A DNA stretch of 64,000 nucleotides from Bacteroidetes bacterium 47-18 (GCA_001897155.1 MKSF01000014.1:186001-250000), one strand, 5' to 3'. Numbered from the stretch's first letter, positions 32,589-40,732 are shown. The notes: generated by a model from the letters alone, not told the origin. Translations and numbers: made by a program.

Positions 32589-32659
32589 TACGGATTGCGG
32601 GCCTGGTAGCAGATGCCGGGAGTAAAAATGAATTCATTCAATCATTAAAATTAAGATAA

Positions 32660-33040
32660 ATGGCTCGTATAGCTGGTATTGATCTTCCTAAAAACAAAAG
32701 AGGAGAAATCGGTCTTACTTACATTTTTGGAATCGGTCTGAGCACTTCTCGCTATATCCTGGATAAAGCGGGTGTGGATCGCAACAAAAAAGTTGTAGAG
32801 TGGAACGATGATGAGCAAGGTGAAATCCGTAACATCATCAATTCCGAGTTCAAAGTAGAAGGACAGTTGCGTTCTGAGGTATCCATGAACATCAAACGTC
32901 TGATGGATATCGCCTGTTACCGTGGCGTACGTCACCGTAAAGGATTGCCTTTACGCGGACAACGTACCAAAACGAACAGCCGTACCCGTAAGGGCAAGCG
33001 TAAAACTGTTGCCGGTAAGAAAAAAGCTGCTAAGAAGTAA
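32660..33040 (+). CDS. rpsM: Ribosomal protein S13
   Basis: 126 aa. Starts [21 protein letters not shown]; contains [18 protein letters not shown] and [19 protein letters not shown], ending in a basic KKAAKK tail. Head-domain protein of the 30S subunit contacting P-site tRNA and the large subunit. Second ribosomal gene after L36 in the alpha operon. Confidence 0.98.
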   Translation: MARIAGIDLPKNKRGEIGLTYIFGIGLSTSRYILDKAGVDRNKKVVEWNDDEQGEIRNIINSEFKVEGQLRSEVSMNIKRLMDIACYRGVRHRKGLPLRGQRTKTNSRTRKGKRKTVAGKKKAAKK

Positions 33041-33175
33041 TTTAACCAAATCAAGCGCAACTGATCTCGGAGCCTTTTTCAGTACTTCTTACAAGGTTAG
33101 AGGCGTTGCCGCTCAGCTACACCTGTCGTGTGCCTGAGCTCTGTAATTAACCAACAAAAGACTACCTCAAAAAAA

Positions 33176-33580
33176 ATGGCAAAAGGTAAACAAAACTCAG
33201 CGAAAGCTGCTGCTAAGAAAAGAGTAGCAAAAGTTGATGCTCATGGTGATGTGCATATCACTGCAACATTCAACAACATCATCATCGCTTTCACTAACAA
33301 GCAAGGTCAGGTGATATCCTGGTCTTCCGCAGGTAAAATGGGATTCCGTGGCTCTAAGAAGAACACACCTTACGCTGCACAACAGGCTGCTGCCGATGCT
33401 GCAAAAGTAGCGCTGGAAGCGGGTATGAAAAAAGCAGACATTATTGTTAAAGGACCCGGTTCCGGCCGTGAAGGTGCTATCCGTTCCGTAGCTAACAGCG
33501 GCGTGGAAGTAACCTCCATCAAGGATATCACACCGATCCCGCACAATGGTTGTCGTCCTCCCAAGAAACGTAGAGTTTAA
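33176..33580 (+). CDS. rpsK: Ribosomal protein S11
   Basis: 134 aa from ATG 33176 ([15 protein letters not shown]); an in-frame upstream ATG at 33128 would add a non-conserved leader. Carries [34 protein letters not shown] and the C-terminal [12 protein letters not shown]. Part of the platform of the 30S subunit near the mRNA exit. 135 bases follow the S13 gene before it. Confidence 0.98.
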   Translation: MAKGKQNSAKAAAKKRVAKVDAHGDVHITATFNNIIIAFTNKQGQVISWSSAGKMGFRGSKKNTPYAAQQAAADAAKVALEAGMKKADIIVKGPGSGREGAIRSVANSGVEVTSIKDITPIPHNGCRPPKKRRV

Positions 33581-33710
33581 TATATAGCTATATATTGCTT
33601 TTGCAATCTTTTCATATTAATTGGAGAGGTTGCAAAAGTTGTTTATGGCAATCTTCTTTTAAATCCGTTTTTCGTTTCCACTTTTCCGGTTTTTAAATGA
33701 AACGAAAAAC
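33581..33710 (+). promoter_or_regulatory. Structured leader before rpsD
   Basis: The 168-bp gap between rpsK and rpsD contains TATATAGCTATATA (33581-33594, palindrome), TTGC-TTTT-GCAA (33595-33606) and a 12-bp perfect pair GTTTTTCGTTTC (33667-33678) / GAAACGAAAAAC (33699-33710). S4 represses the alpha operon in E. coli by binding a structured leader, although there it lies before rpsM. A regulatory or processing role here is inference. Confidence 0.5.
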
Positions 33711-33748
33711 ATTATAATTAAAATCCGGTCAAATTATCATTTAGAATT

Positions 33749-34354
33749 ATGGCACGTTATACTGGCCCTAAAAACAAGATCAACCGTATTTTCGGCGAAC
33801 CTATCCTGGGTTCCGGCAAAAACCTTTCAAAGAACAGCAATCCTCCGGGTATGCACGGTGCCAACCGCAAGCGTAAATCCCAGTCCGAGTATGCTATTCA
33901 GCTGAAAGAAAAACAAAAAGCAAAATATACTTACCTGGTCCTGGAAAAGCAATTCAGGAACACTTACCAGGAAGCTTCCCGTCGTAAAGGTGCAACAGGT
34001 ACCAACCTGATCCAGCTGCTGGAAGCCCGCCTGGATAACTCCGTTTTCCGCGCAGGTCTGGCTCCTACCCGTTCCGCTGCCCGTCAGCTGGTGTCGCACA
34101 AGCACATCCTGGTGAACGGCGAGATCGTTAACATCCCTTCCTACAGCCTGAAGCCGGGTGACGTGATCGAGTTCAAAGCCAAATCCAAAGCAAACAACGC
34201 CGTGCTGGGTCTGGTAAAAGGTAAAAATCCTAATATCAACTGGATGGAATACAATGAAAAAGAATTGAAAGGTACTTTCCTTGCTTATCCTGAACGTGAA
34301 GCGGTTCCTGAAAATATCAAGGAACAATTAATCGTTGAATTGTATTCCAAATAA
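33749..34354 (+). CDS. rpsD: Ribosomal protein S4
   Basis: 201 aa. MARYTGPKNKINRIFGEPILG at the start, GMHGANRKRKSQSEYAIQLKEKQKAKYTYLVLEKQFRNTY in the N-terminal domain, and an S4 RNA-binding domain (LDNSVFRAGLAPTRSAARQLVSHKHILVNG). No zinc-binding Cys cluster, so the Cys-free form. Primary 16S rRNA-binding assembly protein and, in E. coli, the operon's own repressor. Its leader has strong inverted repeats. Confidence 0.98.
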   Translation: MARYTGPKNKINRIFGEPILGSGKNLSKNSNPPGMHGANRKRKSQSEYAIQLKEKQKAKYTYLVLEKQFRNTYQEASRRKGATGTNLIQLLEARLDNSVFRAGLAPTRSAARQLVSHKHILVNGEIVNIPSYSLKPGDVIEFKAKSKANNAVLGLVKGKNPNINWMEYNEKELKGTFLAYPEREAVPENIKEQLIVELYSK

Positions 34355-34422
34355 TCCAAATACTTTATATATTTACACATTTTTAAAGTATTTGAACACT
34401 AAATAAAATTAAAACTTCCAAA

Positions 34423-35421
34423 ATGGCTATATTAAGTTTCCAAAAACCGGATAAAATTGTGTTGCAGAAAGCAAACGATTTTGAGGCACAATTTGAATTC
34501 CGTCCATTAGAGCCAGGATATGGTGTAACCATTGGTAACGCTTTACGCAGAGTACTGTTGTCTTCTTTGGAAGGCCATGCCATTACAGGTATCCGCATCT
34601 CCGGGGTAGATCACGAGTTTGCCACCATTAAAGGAGTGCTGGAGGATGTGACTGAGATCATCCTCAACCTGAAACAGGTACGTTTGAAAAAACGCGGTGA
34701 CGATGATATCCACAATGAGAAGATCGAACTGGTTATCAAAGGTCAGGAGCAGTTTTTAGCAGGCCAGATCGGGGAAGCGAGTACCGTGTTCGATGTTATG
34801 AACCCGGAGCAGCTGATCTGCAACCTTGATACAAGTGCTACTTTAGAGATTGAAATGGTGATCGGAAAAGGCCGCGGATATGTGCCTTCTGAAGAGAACC
34901 GCCCTAAAGACGCACCGGTAAACTTCATAGCTATTGATTCTATCTTCACACCTATCAAAAACGTAAAATATACGGTTGAAAATACGCGTGTGGAGCAGCG
35001 CACAGACTATGAAAAGCTGATCATGGAAGTGGTCACTGACGGAACGATCCACCCGGAGGAAGCCGTGAAGGAAGCGTCCCGTATCCTGATCCAGCACCTG
35101 ATGATCATCACTGATGAAAATATCGCGCTGGATACCAAACGTGAAGAGAAAGAAGAAGCCGTTGACGAAGGTATGCTGCAGCTGAGAAAAGTGCTGAACA
35201 CACCGCTGGAAGACCTCGAGCTTTCCGTACGTGCGTTCAATTGCCTGAAAGCAGCGAAGATCAACTCCCTGGTAGAGCTGGTTCAGTACACCCAGGATGA
35301 GCTGATGAAATTCCGCAACTTCGGCCAGAAATCATTAACAGAGATCGAGCAGGTATTACATGAAAGGAACCTCAGTTTCGGAATGGATATCAGCCGTATC
35401 AAATTCAGCGACGAAAACTGA
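34423..35421 (+). CDS. rpoA: RNA polymerase alpha subunit
   Basis: 332 aa. N-terminal dimerisation domain ([32 protein letters not shown]) and C-terminal domain ([42 protein letters not shown]) with the residues that contact UP elements and activators. Forms the scaffold for assembling beta and beta'. Only about 70 bases after rpsD; expression of rpoA from ribosomal genes is the usual arrangement. Confidence 0.98.
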   Translation: MAILSFQKPDKIVLQKANDFEAQFEFRPLEPGYGVTIGNALRRVLLSSLEGHAITGIRISGVDHEFATIKGVLEDVTEIILNLKQVRLKKRGDDDIHNEKIELVIKGQEQFLAGQIGEASTVFDVMNPEQLICNLDTSATLEIEMVIGKGRGYVPSEENRPKDAPVNFIAIDSIFTPIKNVKYTVENTRVEQRTDYEKLIMEVVTDGTIHPEEAVKEASRILIQHLMIITDENIALDTKREEKEEAVDEGMLQLRKVLNTPLEDLELSVRAFNCLKAAKINSLVELVQYTQDELMKFRNFGQKSLTEIEQVLHERNLSFGMDISRIKFSDEN

Positions 35422-35449
35422 TCAGGTTAGCGTCCCTGTAAAAATACTT

Positions 35450-35477
35450 ACCTGCATTATTCCCGGGTAATGCAGGT
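35450..35477 (+). promoter_or_regulatory. Hairpin between rpoA and rplQ
   Basis: ACCTGCATTA (35450-35459) / TAATGCAGGT (35468-35477), 10-bp stem, loop of 8, then CTTTC. A second pair CTCTGTA / TACAGAG lies about 35523-35552. The first could be a partial terminator lowering rplQ expression or an RNA-processing site; without a long T-run it is unlikely to stop transcription fully. Confidence 0.55.
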
Positions 35478-35570
35478 CTTTCATTCATCACAACACAGGA
35501 TTTTGACCGGGGAAAGTCTTAAGCTCTGTAATTCCCTGACCACGGTACAGAGTCTAAAATCACAATTTTT

Positions 35571-36083
35571 ATGCGTCACGGAGACAAAGTAAACAATTTA
35601 GGACGTACGGCTTCTCACAGGAGAGCCTTAATGTCAAACCTGGCCTGCTCTTTGATCGAGCACAAAAGGATCGTCACTACTACCGCTAAAGCAAAGGCTT
35701 TACGTACGTACATTGAGCCTTTAATTACCAAATCCAAAACTGATGATACTGCCAATCGTCGTGTGGTATTCTCTAAATTACAGTCCAAGGAAGCGGTAAA
35801 AGAATTATTCGGTGCTGTCAGCGTAAAAGTAGGCAGCCGTCCCGGTGGCTACACTCGTATTATCAAGCTGAATCCCCGTATGGGTGACGCTGCTGAAATG
35901 GCTATGATCGAGCTGGTTGATTTCAACGAGATCTATTCCGGTAAGACCGCTAAGCCTGAAGCTGCTAAGAAAACCCGTCGCGGACGCAAGCCTGCCACTG
36001 CAAAGAAAGCGGAAACTGCTGAGGAAACTCCGGCAGCAGAAGCTAATGATGCAGCAGAAGCTGCAACAGAAGATAATGCATAA
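35571..36083 (+). CDS. rplQ: Ribosomal protein L17 with acidic/basic C-terminal extension
   Basis: 170 aa. The L17 core (about 1-118): [37 protein letters not shown] and [32 protein letters not shown]. Then a 50-residue tail rich in Ala, Lys and Glu ([16 protein letters not shown]...), which E. coli L17 (127 aa) lacks but which is known in Bacteroidota. L17 sits near the exit tunnel of the 50S subunit. Last gene of the operon, followed by a bidirectional terminator. Confidence 0.97.
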   Translation: MRHGDKVNNLGRTASHRRALMSNLACSLIEHKRIVTTTAKAKALRTYIEPLITKSKTDDTANRRVVFSKLQSKEAVKELFGAVSVKVGSRPGGYTRIIKLNPRMGDAAEMAMIELVDFNEIYSGKTAKPEAAKKTRRGRKPATAKKAETAEETPAAEANDAAEAATEDNA

Positions 36084-36103
36084 TTTTAATGTATATCATA
36101 CAG

Positions 36104-36132
36104 AAAAGGCCCGGTACATACCGGGCCTTTTT
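36104..36132. terminator. Bidirectional terminator after rplQ
   Basis: AAAAGGCCCGGTA / TACCGGGCCTTTTT with a two-base CA centre, flanked by A and T runs. Serves rplQ (plus) and the convergent HD-domain gene (minus). Confidence 0.93.
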
Positions 36133-36169
36133 GTGTATATATGCTCCTGACGGGGAAACGCCGGGACGA

Positions 36170-36790
36170 TCAGCCCTGCAGGTATTCCAGCTCTCCTGCA
36201 ATATTGTCCCGTGCCTGCACTTCCAGCCTGCTGTGAAAATAGCCGGTCTTGAAGATCCTGCTCATCGAAAGAAAATGCTCCAGCACCTTTTTCCGGCCGA
36301 GGATATAGATATCATCCGGGTAGCAGTCGTATTCCAGCCGTACCGCCCTGTAATATTGCTCATAGACCTCCCGGCCCTGTCCCAGTATCGACAGGTCCGC
36401 ATCCGTAAAATAATTTGTATCGCTGTCTGCTGACAGGGTATGCGTGGCGGTGGCTGCTATCTGCCCGGTGCACCGCTGTATGACCGCTGCCGGCACACCC
36501 AGCCGCTCCAGCCGTTCGGAAGCAATCAGCGCGCTTTGCGCCTCGTTATCCTGCTGTCGCGGATCGTAAACGATATCGTGGTAGTACAGGGTGAACAGCA
36601 TCGCATTCCAGTCCCTGACGGCTGTTCTTATCTGTAGCAGCTGCTCCAGCAACTGCCGTAGGTGATGCAGGTTATGGTAATGCCGCTGCGGGGCCGTGTA
36701 CTGTGTCATGATCTCTTCCCAGTAAGCGCCGGCCAGCGCCTGGTGGCCCGGGTAATGGCCGAGCAACCGTATGAATGTTTCCTGTAGCAT
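36170..36790 (-). CDS. HD-superfamily metal-dependent hydrolase, COG4339 type
   Basis: 206 aa. Pattern of the COG4339 'predicted metal-dependent HD superfamily phosphohydrolase' group: HYHNLHHLRQLLEQL (His pair), LFTLYYHDIVYDPRQQDNEAQSA (His-Asp), and SDTNYFTDADLSILG (Asp-x-Asp). Family substrates are not established; the fold normally cleaves phosphate esters or nucleotides. Monocistronic, convergent with the ribosomal operon. Confidence 0.85.
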   Translation of the reverse strand: MLQETFIRLLGHYPGHQALAGAYWEEIMTQYTAPQRHYHNLHHLRQLLEQLLQIRTAVRDWNAMLFTLYYHDIVYDPRQQDNEAQSALIASERLERLGVPAAVIQRCTGQIAATATHTLSADSDTNYFTDADLSILGQGREVYEQYYRAVRLEYDCYPDDIYILGRKKVLEHFLSMSRIFKTGYFHSRLEVQARDNIAGELEYLQG

Positions 36791-37012
36791 TGCTGTGTCT
36801 TTAATGTTCCGGCTGTACCATACAGCCTGTCCGCTGTCAGGGCAGGGCCCGGTGGTCAGGTAAAGATACTGATTCTGCAGGCTATGCTGCTTCTTGACCG
36901 GGACAGGATGTTGCCGGATGCCGGTCTTCCGGAAGGACTTATGGCCTCAAAATTCTCCATAATGGGTAATTAATTGCCCACGATAGCTTATCGCTAATGT
37001 GTAAAACACTGA

Positions 37013-37045
37013 TTTGTAACCCGGGAAAAAAGTTGCATAGTTTTG
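37013..37045 (+). promoter_or_regulatory. Promoter of the low-complexity protein gene
   Basis: TTTG (37013-37016), 21 bases, TAGTTTTG (37038-37045), matching TTTG-N-TAnnTTTG. ATG of the gene is 44 bases further on. The remainder of 36791-37012 shows nothing else. Confidence 0.65.
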
Positions 37046-37088
37046 GCATAGGTAATAGTATTACTTAAACAAATAAAACCACAATACT

Positions 37089-37790
37089 ATGGCAACGAAC
37101 ACACGCAGAGGGTATAATAACCGCCCTAACAATCAGAACAACTGGAGAAACAACGATCACAGCCGCAATGAGGGTTACAACCACCGTAATGACTTCCGCT
37201 CTTACGAGGATGAAGATTATGATGATTTCAACAACAGGGATAATTATCACTCCGGCTACCAGAGCAGGGGCAACTACAATGACCAGTACGATACCTATAA
37301 TGACAGGTATGAGGACGAGTACACGGACGATTTTGACAGAGAGGACAATTACACCGGCCAGGACAATTACCGTCAGCAGCAGTACGGGCGTGACCAGTAT
37401 GGCAACGGAGGACGCTTCAACAACCAGCAGGAAGGCGCATATGGCAACCGCAATATGAGACAGCATTACAACAGCGGTAACAATGATCACCAGAACTACA
37501 GGGGCAACCAGCAGCATTCCGGTAACGCTTACCGCCGCAATAACCAGCAAGGCCAGGGCTATAACCAGGGCGGCTACGGTCAGCAAGGCTATAACCAACA
37601 GGGCCAGGGCGGTTACAATCAAGGCGGTTACGGCCAGGGTGGCTACAATGAAGGCGGCTATAACCAGGGAGGATCTAACCGCGGCGGTTACAACCAGAAC
37701 CAGAACAGGAATAGTTCCCAATACAATAACCAGGATAATTTCCGCGGCAACCGTACACGTGGCGGTTATGGCAGCAGGTACGATCAGTAA
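37089..37790 (+). CDS. Prion-like low-complexity Gly/Asn/Gln/Tyr/Arg-rich protein
   Basis: 233 aa, entirely low complexity. N-terminal third: Asn/Arg-rich with Asp/Glu/Tyr (YEDEDYDDFNNRDNY). C-terminal half: repeats of Gln-Gly-Gly-Tyr and Gly-Tyr-Asn-Gln (GYNQGGYGQQGYNQQ, QGGYGQGGYNEGGYN), and a terminal RGNRTRGGYGSRYDQ with RGG-like motifs. There is no signal peptide, no hydrophobic core and no Cys. Composition matches FUS-type prion-like domains, so it is likely disordered and possibly able to phase-separate or bind nucleic acid (inference). The reading frame is real: own promoter, ATG well placed, and the DUF892 gene starts 50 bases later. The long opposite-strand ORF (37065-37832) is a shadow of the repeats. 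Confidence 0.8.
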   Translation: MATNTRRGYNNRPNNQNNWRNNDHSRNEGYNHRNDFRSYEDEDYDDFNNRDNYHSGYQSRGNYNDQYDTYNDRYEDEYTDDFDREDNYTGQDNYRQQQYGRDQYGNGGRFNNQQEGAYGNRNMRQHYNSGNNDHQNYRGNQQHSGNAYRRNNQQGQGYNQGGYGQQGYNQQGQGGYNQGGYGQGGYNEGGYNQGGSNRGGYNQNQNRNSSQYNNQDNFRGNRTRGGYGSRYDQ

Positions 37791-37840
37791 TCCATAATAA
37801 GTAACCTGATTTGTTTTATAACCTTTAATCAACTATTGTT

Positions 37841-38446
37841 ATGGCAAACGAAACCAGTTCCGTAAAAAACAATAATAATATGCAGGCGCAGGCGGAAGAT
37901 ACCGGTAAGCAATCCGGAGGTTCCCGCGATACCGCACCTTTAAAGAAATTCTTCCTGGATGCTTTAAAGGATATGCTATGGGCGGAAAAAGCGCTTGTAA
38001 CCGGCTTACAGAAGCTGCAGAAAGTAGCCGCCAGCGAAGAGCTGGCAGACGCTTTCGAAACGCATGAGCTGCAGACCAATAAACATATTTCCCGCCTGGA
38101 AAAGGTCTTTGATATGCTGGGAGAAAAAGCAGAAGCCAAAAAGTGCAAAGCCATGGAAGGGCTGCTTAAGGAAGCGGATGAGATAGTCGACGCTACGCCT
38201 GAGTATTCTGCAACCCGGGATGCGGCCATTATCATCGCGGCTCAGAAAGTAGAGCATTACGAGATAGCCAGCTACGGCGGACTTGTAGCTATCGCTCATA
38301 CGCTGGGCTATGAAAGAGTGGCGCACCTGCTGGAGAAAACGCTCATGGAAGAAGAAGATACCGACTATATGCTTACTGAAGTGGCTGAATGTCACATTAA
38401 CTTCGAAGCTGTGCAGGAAGATGCTCACGAGAAGGTGACAGCCTGA
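37841..38446 (+). CDS. Ferritin-like stress protein, DUF892 (YciF/YciE) family
   Basis: 201 aa. After a Gln/Asn-rich N-terminal 30 residues it has the DUF892 four-helix pattern: FFLDALKDMLWAEKALVTGLQKL (Glu ligand), TQKVEHYEIASYGG-like AAQKVEHYEIASYGGLVAIA (Glu-x-x-His) and LLEKTLMEEEDTD. Members are ferritin-like, often metal-binding, and induced by osmotic or salt stress. Translated 50 bases after the low-complexity protein and probably co-transcribed; that link suggests a stress-linked role for both. Confidence 0.9.
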   Translation: MANETSSVKNNNNMQAQAEDTGKQSGGSRDTAPLKKFFLDALKDMLWAEKALVTGLQKLQKVAASEELADAFETHELQTNKHISRLEKVFDMLGEKAEAKKCKAMEGLLKEADEIVDATPEYSATRDAAIIIAAQKVEHYEIASYGGLVAIAHTLGYERVAHLLEKTLMEEEDTDYMLTEVAECHINFEAVQEDAHEKVTA

Positions 38447-38555
38447 CCCCTATATATAAATCAGCAATGATGGAAATACCATTGTATATATCAGCATAAA
38501 TACAAATACTGTTTGTATGCATGGATCTGTTTTTGTAATGTCGGCCTGAATAACG

Positions 38556-38580
38556 GGGTTCCTTCCGGAACCCTGTTTTT
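38556..38580 (+). terminator. Intrinsic terminator after the DUF892 gene
   Basis: GGGTTCC (38556-38562) / GGAACCC (38567-38573), loop TTCC, then TG and a run of T. About 110 bases beyond the stop. Confidence 0.8.
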
Positions 38581-38592
38581 TTATTGTAGTGA

Positions 38593-38690
38593 TTATCGGA
38601 TTACAGGCAACAACCTTTTATTACAGATACGCTTTAAGCAGTGTCCTCTGCAGGGCCAGGGAACACTTTTTATAAAGGAACTGAGGATGA
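38593..38690 (+). repeat. Copy 1 of a coding-like dispersed sequence (SDY-x2-TGNNL)
   Basis: DNA here resembles the reverse complement of 51612-51720. The frame reads SDYRITGNNLLLQIRFKQ, against NDYLLTGNNLSLRLRFAE in the other copy. Differences are mostly third-base or conservative (GAT/GAC, TAT/TAC, AAC/AAT). There is no convincing start; the frame begins inside the terminator. Probably a remnant of a gene. The rest of the 585-bp gap (38447-39031) is AT-rich after 38850. Confidence 0.5.
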
Positions 38691-38858
38691 CGGGCATCCC
38701 GGGCGGCTGTGAGGCAGCTCTTATTTTGCACCATATCTTACACCCTCTCTTTGATTTGCTTTGTTGCTTATATCAGGTAGCCGGTTTTATTTTGCACGCT
38801 GCGTGATACGGGGAGTATTGCCCCGCCGGCATGAGGAAAAGTTCTTACACATTTTACC

Positions 38859-38891
38859 CAACCTGTAGATATTATACAACAGGTTGTATAA
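38859..38891 (+). promoter_or_regulatory. Two mutually exclusive inverted repeats upstream of the 124-aa gene
   Basis: CAACCTGT (38859-38866) can pair with ACAGGTTG (38879-38886), while TTATACAAC (38872-38880) can pair with GTTGTATAA (38883-38891); the right arms overlap. The second is a compact palindrome like a repressor site. It lies 140 bases before the 124-aa gene in a very AT-rich stretch. Role unknown. Confidence 0.4.
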
Positions 38892-39031
38892 TAGGTGTAT
38901 TTTATTATATTTTAATTATTTTATTCGTAAATTATTGAATTTTATTATTTTATTGTTCATTTTTCCGTATTGTAATTTTTTTATACTTATTTGGTGTACA
39001 GATTGCACTACATAAATTAAAACGGCTACTT

Positions 39032-39406
39032 ATGAATCAGAATCAAGAAAACAGGAATCAGCATCAGGAAGACATGATGCCTTCAGAAATGAGAACATTG
39101 AGCGAAGTGCTTGAAAAATTGAAAGGTAAGGGCTATGATAATGAGCTGACCTTTTCCGACCATGGCAAAATGCAGGGAATGAATAAGATTTATAACCCTG
39201 AGGATCTGACGATCATCAAAACTTTCCGTTTCGAGGGTATGTCCGATCCCGCAGACAATGCTGCGTTATACCTGGTCAAAGACAAGGATGATGACATCGG
39301 TTATATAATGGATATCTACGGCAGTAACTCCGATCACGCAGGAGCCTCTTTTGATGAGTTCCTGAAAAAGATACCCGTTAAAGATATTGAGCATAACCAG
39401 ATATAA
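39032..39406 (+). CDS. Small soluble protein of an uncharacterised Bacteroidota family
   Basis: 124 aa, unknown function. After a Gln/Asn/His-rich start (NQNQENRNQHQEDMM) it contains LSEVLEKLKGKGYDNELTF, then FRFEGMSDPADNAALYLV and a final YIMDIYGSNSD. The motif set 'hydrophobic-x-FRFEGM-DPADxA-x-Y' is one I recognise from short Bacteroidota proteins sometimes mislabelled phosphoribosylpyrophosphate synthetase; none of that enzyme's motifs is present. Stands in the stress/accessory stretch with the low-complexity and DUF892 genes. AT-rich leader; no -7 element identified. Confidence 0.75.
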   Translation: MNQNQENRNQHQEDMMPSEMRTLSEVLEKLKGKGYDNELTFSDHGKMQGMNKIYNPEDLTIIKTFRFEGMSDPADNAALYLVKDKDDDIGYIMDIYGSNSDHAGASFDEFLKKIPVKDIEHNQI

Positions 39407-39500
39407 GCTGTCTGCCGCCTTGCCGCAATAAATGTTGCAGTGCCTGCACGGGCCTGACCTGTGCATTGCAACCATTTTTAACCATTAAACCCATTAAGTT

Positions 39501-39794
39501 ATGAAAAGTATATTGATCGCTTCGGCGTTGATGGCGGCGTTCTGGGGGGCCAGCCGGGAAGATACCGGGAATACGGCCAGGGCTATGCAGGTGACGGATG
39601 ATCATCCCGCCGCTGTATTGCTCTCAGACCAGGACACAACCCGCCAAAACCGCAAGGATATGCGTAAGGATGAAGATAAGAACAGGAGAAAAAACAGTGA
39701 GCTGCGTCATGATACCGCGAGCCCGGTACCACCATTGCATCCGCCGCCACCTATTCCTCCGCCGGATACATTGCCCCGTCCGGGTATGAGATAA
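39501..39794 (+). CDS. Small secreted protein with proline-rich tail
   Basis: 97 aa. Begins with a hydrophobic MKSILIASALMAAFWGA that looks like a signal peptide, then a highly charged middle (Arg/Lys/Asp/Asn) and a Pro-rich C-terminus (PPLHPPPPIPPPD). No known domain. The frame is supported by its start and composition, but small size and repetitive make-up leave some doubt. No mature Cys or catalytic motif. Confidence 0.55.
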   Translation: MKSILIASALMAAFWGASREDTGNTARAMQVTDDHPAAVLLSDQDTTRQNRKDMRKDEDKNRRKNSELRHDTASPVPPLHPPPPIPPPDTLPRPGMR

Positions 39795-39813
39795 TATATC
39801 CCGCTAAAAAGTA

Positions 39814-39924
39814 AACAGCCCTGTCATATTGAGCTAAGCCGAAATATGAACAGGGCTGTTTTATAATATATCATTGAGCTTGTATTTTGTATTGTCACAT
39901 TGATCATATCGAATGTGACAATAC
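39814..39924. repeat. Two adjacent palindromic repeats of the TTGAGC-GTCGAAA family
   Basis: AACAGCCCTGT-CATATT (39814-39830) pairs with AATATG-A-ACAGGGCTGTT (39843-39860), the loop being GAGCTAAGCCGA; this resembles the hairpins at 16747-16789 and 46512-46556. Next, GTATTGTCACATT (39889-39901) pairs perfectly with AATGTGACAATAC (39912-39924). They fill the gap between the small secreted-protein gene and the LOG gene and may terminate both. Confidence 0.85.
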
Positions 39925-39964
39925 TAACTGAAGATAACAGCATAAGGGAGCGCCGCAGGAGCGT

Positions 39965-40546
39965 TTACACTTTATCAGGCGTGATCCGCTTGCCAAGAGC
40001 GGGTGGCTGGTAATGGACCATCATATCCAGCAGGTCAGGGATGCTGTCACTGACCAGTAGCAGCTCAAGGTATATTTCTTTAAGAAAGCCTTTTTGCACC
40101 ATAGTGCGGATCATAATAAGCAGCTCGTCATAGAACCCGTTAATATTCAGTATCCCGACAGGCTTCCGGTGCAATCCAAGCTGCGCCCAGGTAAGCATTT
40201 CAAAAAATTCCTCCATAGTGCCGAAGCCGCCGGGCAGGGTAATGACACCCTCCGAGAGCTCGTTCATCCTCGTCTTCCGCTGGTGCATGGTTTCCACAAC
40301 GATCAGTTCGGAAAGGCCGGGATGGGCTATTTCCACTTCCAGGAGAAAGGCGGGAATGATGCCCGTTACCTTGCCCCGGTGATCCAGGGCGCCGCTGGCC
40401 GTTGCGCCCATTAAGCCGATCTGCGCGCCGCCGTAGACCAGCGTTATGCCTTCAAGCGCCAGGGTTTTACCCAGCAGGTAGGCTTGCGCTTCAAATTGGG
40501 GATCATTACCGGTGCCGGTGCCGCAGAATACTGTTACGCTTTTCAT
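39965..40546 (-). CDS. LOG-family protein (TIGR00730), nucleoside 5'-monophosphate phosphoribohydrolase-like
   Basis: 193 aa. Rossmann-like start VFCGTGTG, GITLVYGGAQIGLMGATASGAL, and the signature LPGGFGTMEEFFEML (PGG-x-GT-x-x-E), with LSELIVVETMHQRKTRMNELS between. These are the nucleotide- and Mg-binding residues of the LOG/YvdD family, which cleaves AMP or cytokinin ribotides to base and ribose-5-phosphate. Length fits. Monocistronic; the repeat-rich 39814-39924 follows. Confidence 0.92.
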   Translation of the reverse strand: MKSVTVFCGTGTGNDPQFEAQAYLLGKTLALEGITLVYGGAQIGLMGATASGALDHRGKVTGIIPAFLLEVEIAHPGLSELIVVETMHQRKTRMNELSEGVITLPGGFGTMEEFFEMLTWAQLGLHRKPVGILNINGFYDELLIMIRTMVQKGFLKEIYLELLLVSDSIPDLLDMMVHYQPPALGKRITPDKV

Positions 40547-40601
40547 AAGGAGTTATAATATTATCAGGTTATAGCACACCGGCTCAATATCTGTAACCGG
40601 C

Positions 40602-40638
40602 GGCAGGTAGCCCTGCAGGGTAGGCAGGGCTACCTGCC
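40602..40638. repeat. 15-bp perfect hairpin upstream of the LOG gene
   Basis: GGCAGGTAGCCCTGC (40602-40616) / GCAGGGCTACCTGCC (40624-40638), loop AGGGTAG. It lies 56 bases before the minus-strand LOG start and 130 bases beyond the TonB receptor stop. No T-run; a leader structure or palindromic repeat. Confidence 0.6.
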
Positions 40639-40732
40639 ATGCTAAGGTAAACAAAAAAGGACAGCAGCAGGCCGGCCTTTAGACAATAACAGGGAAAATC
40701 TGCCGCGCCTGTTGAGAAAAATGATAAAAAAA

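Noticed and set aside
37065-37832. 255-aa minus-strand ORF opposite the low-complexity gene
   Set aside because: Val/Ile/Ala-rich reading arises as the reverse complement of Gly/Asn/Gln/Tyr codons; the plus-strand gene has a promoter and the right spacing.
38513-38806. 97-aa ORF downstream of the DUF892 gene
   Set aside because: Begins before and runs through the terminator hairpin; only the internal SDY-TGNNL part resembles a coding remnant, which is listed as a repeat.
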